This document shows, one piece after another, positions 9,183-10,606 of a stretch of 10,606 nucleotides of DNA. Below the pieces are notes generated by a model, which saw nothing but the letters and a program-made list of their open reading frames with translations, did no database searches and was not told where the DNA came from. Within the stretch, counting starts at the first letter, position 1; each line of letters opens with the position of its first letter. A program made the translations under genes and the position numbers. Source of the stretch: an uncultured Pseudomonadales bacterium (lineage in GTDB: Bacteria > Pseudomonadota > Gammaproteobacteria > Pseudomonadales > Cellvibrionaceae); contig CALIUX010000252.1 in the NCBI GenBank assembly GCA_938048505.1, positions 1 to 10,606 of the forward strand, read 5' to 3'.

Positions 9183-10606
9183 ATGAAACAGAAAAATAAT
9201 ACATTTAGGCTTCCTTGTGGGTTGGTTATGAATTCAGCCCGTCGCATACATGATTTTTCTAAAAAGATGGTTGTGCTAGCTGGGGCAACCACCCTTTCAG
9301 TTTTAGCCTTTAATGCACAAGCACAAGTAACTTGTGAGCATGTAATCAGCAATGCTTGGAATAGTGGCTTTACTGCAAAAATTGTTTTAACCAATACCGG
9401 TAGTAATGCCGTTGAAGATTGGCAGAGTGTTTCGTGGGAGTACCCCAATGGCTCTCAACAAACAGAGCTTTGGAATGCTGATGTGACAGGAGATAACCCT
9501 TATACCGCGACACCATTGAGCTGGAATAGCCGTATTCCTGCCGGTCAATCTATAGAGTTCGGTTTAAATGGTACGCATAACGGTTCCGCACCTGATAATG
9601 TTATTGTCAGCGGCCCATTTTGTAATGGAGGTGTAAGCTCTTCTTCGAGTACGCCTACTAGCTCTACTCCTAGTTCAACTTCTAGCAGCGTGAGTTCTTC
9701 CAGTATACCAAGTGCTGAGCAGGCACTTTGGTTATTAAATACAGACGAATCCAGTTTGCATTTTGTTACGGTAAAAAAAGAGCATACAGGTGAGGTCAGC
9801 ACTTTTACTGATTTAAGCGGGAGTGTTGCTATGGATGGCCAAGCGACATTTGCTATTGATTTGAATAGTATCGAATCAAATGTCGCAACACGTAATGAAA
9901 GAATGCGTAATTTTTTATTCGAGACAAATATATTACGTAATATGTATTTTGATGTCGATATTGACCCTGCTTCGCTCGAAACAATGGCAGTCGGCAGTGT
10001 GCTTGAACAAAATTTAGCGGGCCAATTATCACTGCATGGTATTAATCAAGCAATTGAAGCAGATGTGTTGCTTGTAAAACATTCTGATAGTCGCATTTCA
10101 GTTTCAAATAGTAAGCCAATTCTTATTGATAGTAAGCAATTTGATATGAATGGAGGCGTTGAAATATTGCGAACGGTTGCTAATTTATCCTCTATTGGTG
10201 AAGTTGTGCCTGTGTATTTTCGCCTAGTGCTTGATGCGAATAATGACCCAGCACAGATGGCCATTGCAAAGGCGGCTACGCCTTCTTCGCCTAATGCCTT
10301 GTCAGCGGCTTTTGATGAAAATTCCAATGATGCAACACTCACGTGGGTCGATAGAGCCAATAATGAGTCAGGTTTTATTATTCGCCGTAAAGATCCGCAA
10401 GGGCTTTGGTCAACTTCAGGCACGGTTTCCCGTAATATTATTACCTTTGTGAATGCACTGACTGAAACGGGCCTATACGATTACAAAGTTATTGCCTATA
10501 ACGGTGATTCGGTATCGGATCCATCTAATGTCTTTGTGTTGAATGTTGGTTCAGTAAGAGAGCCTACAGCGGCAGAGTTAGGCGCAGAGATCTATGGCAG
10601 CCAATG
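9183..10606 (+). CDS. Secreted CBM2 - polyserine - YceI - FnIII-like protein, probably continuing into a cytochrome c domain (partial)
   Basis: The frame is open from ATG 9183 to the right edge (474 codons plus TG). The ATG follows AAAGAG at about 8 nt. A long basic N-region precedes the signal core at about 29-44, with cleavage at AQA/QVTC (47/48); M16 (ATG 9228) is an alternative start. CBM2 spans 51-147 with C51 and C147, and W59, W97 and W114 in the binding-face positions. A 25-residue serine-rich linker leads to a YceI-like domain at about 181-350, containing TRNERMRNFLFE and GGVEILRTVANLSSIG, clearly paralogous to the upstream protein. Residues 367-455 (LTWVDRANNESGFIIRRK, YDYKVIAYNG) form a fibronectin type III-like domain. 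The visible end reads PTAAELGAEIYGSQ and then TG-, as expected immediately before a CxxCH haem motif. The build resembles Cbp2D/Cbp2E of C. japonicus, proposed electron donors for oxidative cellulose cleavage. The cytochrome portion is inferred, not seen. Confidence 0.92.
   Translation, partial: MKQKNNTFRLPCGLVMNSARRIHDFSKKMVVLAGATTLSVLAFNAQAQVTCEHVISNAWNSGFTAKIVLTNTGSNAVEDWQSVSWEYPNGSQQTELWNADVTGDNPYTATPLSWNSRIPAGQSIEFGLNGTHNGSAPDNVIVSGPFCNGGVSSSSSTPTSSTPSSTSSSVSSSSIPSAEQALWLLNTDESSLHFVTVKKEHTGEVSTFTDLSGSVAMDGQATFAIDLNSIESNVATRNERMRNFLFETNILRNMYFDVDIDPASLETMAVGSVLEQNLAGQLSLHGINQAIEADVLLVKHSDSRISVSNSKPILIDSKQFDMNGGVEILRTVANLSSIGEVVPVYFRLVLDANNDPAQMAIAKAATPSSPNALSAAFDENSNDATLTWVDRANNESGFIIRRKDPQGLWSTSGTVSRNIITFVNALTETGLYDYKVIAYNGDSVSDPSNVFVLNVGSVREPTAAELGAEIYGSQ

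Noticed and set aside
9101..9448. Minus-strand 115-codon open frame across the two CBM2-YceI genes
   Set aside because: It is antisense to the end of one and the signal peptide and CBM2 of the other, both well supported.
10046..10423. Minus-strand 125-codon open frame near the right edge
   Set aside because: It is antisense to the YceI and FnIII-like domains of the partial gene, which remains open through the whole stretch.

Overview
The window reads as chromosome from a gammaproteobacterium, most likely a marine or soil polysaccharide degrader of the Saccharophagus / Cellvibrio / Teredinibacter group (Cellvibrionaceae and relatives). Three things point there: a PilS-PilR pair that closely matches the Pseudomonas type, a monomeric NADP-dependent isocitrate dehydrogenase, and secreted proteins that join a family 2 carbohydrate-binding module (CBM2) through long polyserine linkers to YceI-like domains. 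I cannot name the species from the sequence alone.

Layout. The minus strand of the first 2.56 kb holds pilR (cut by the left edge) and pilS, transcribed leftward. Divergent from them are nadE (glutamine-type NAD synthetase, 2662-4299) and icd (monomeric isocitrate dehydrogenase, 4539-6761). icd has its own extended -10 promoter and ends at two tandem hairpins (6791-6842). These four are ordinary core genes.

After the terminators the sequence becomes visibly more A+T-rich and the content changes. A 430-bp gene-free stretch is followed by three plus-strand genes for exported proteins: a small lipoprotein with a C-terminal CxxCH haem site and a cytochrome P460-like layout (7273-7809); a CBM2 - polySer - YceI protein (8063-9154); and, 28 bp later, a larger paralogue with CBM2 - polySer - YceI - fibronectin-III-like domains (9183 to beyond the right edge). 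The last gene breaks off just after residues GAEIYGSQ, with a next codon beginning TG. That is how a class I cytochrome c domain typically begins (G-x-x-x-Y-x-x-x-C-x-x-C-H), so a haem domain probably follows.

How they may work together. YceI-like domains bind polyisoprenoids such as ubiquinone, CBM2 binds crystalline cellulose or chitin, and cytochrome domains carry electrons. The locus therefore looks like an extracellular or cell-surface redox module directed to polysaccharide, comparable to Cbp2D/Cbp2E of Cellvibrio japonicus, which have been linked to oxidative cellulose breakdown by lytic polysaccharide monooxygenases (LPMOs). The adjacent P460-like lipoprotein could be a further part of this chain; that link is inference from position and chemistry. 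No LPMO or glycoside hydrolase is in the window.
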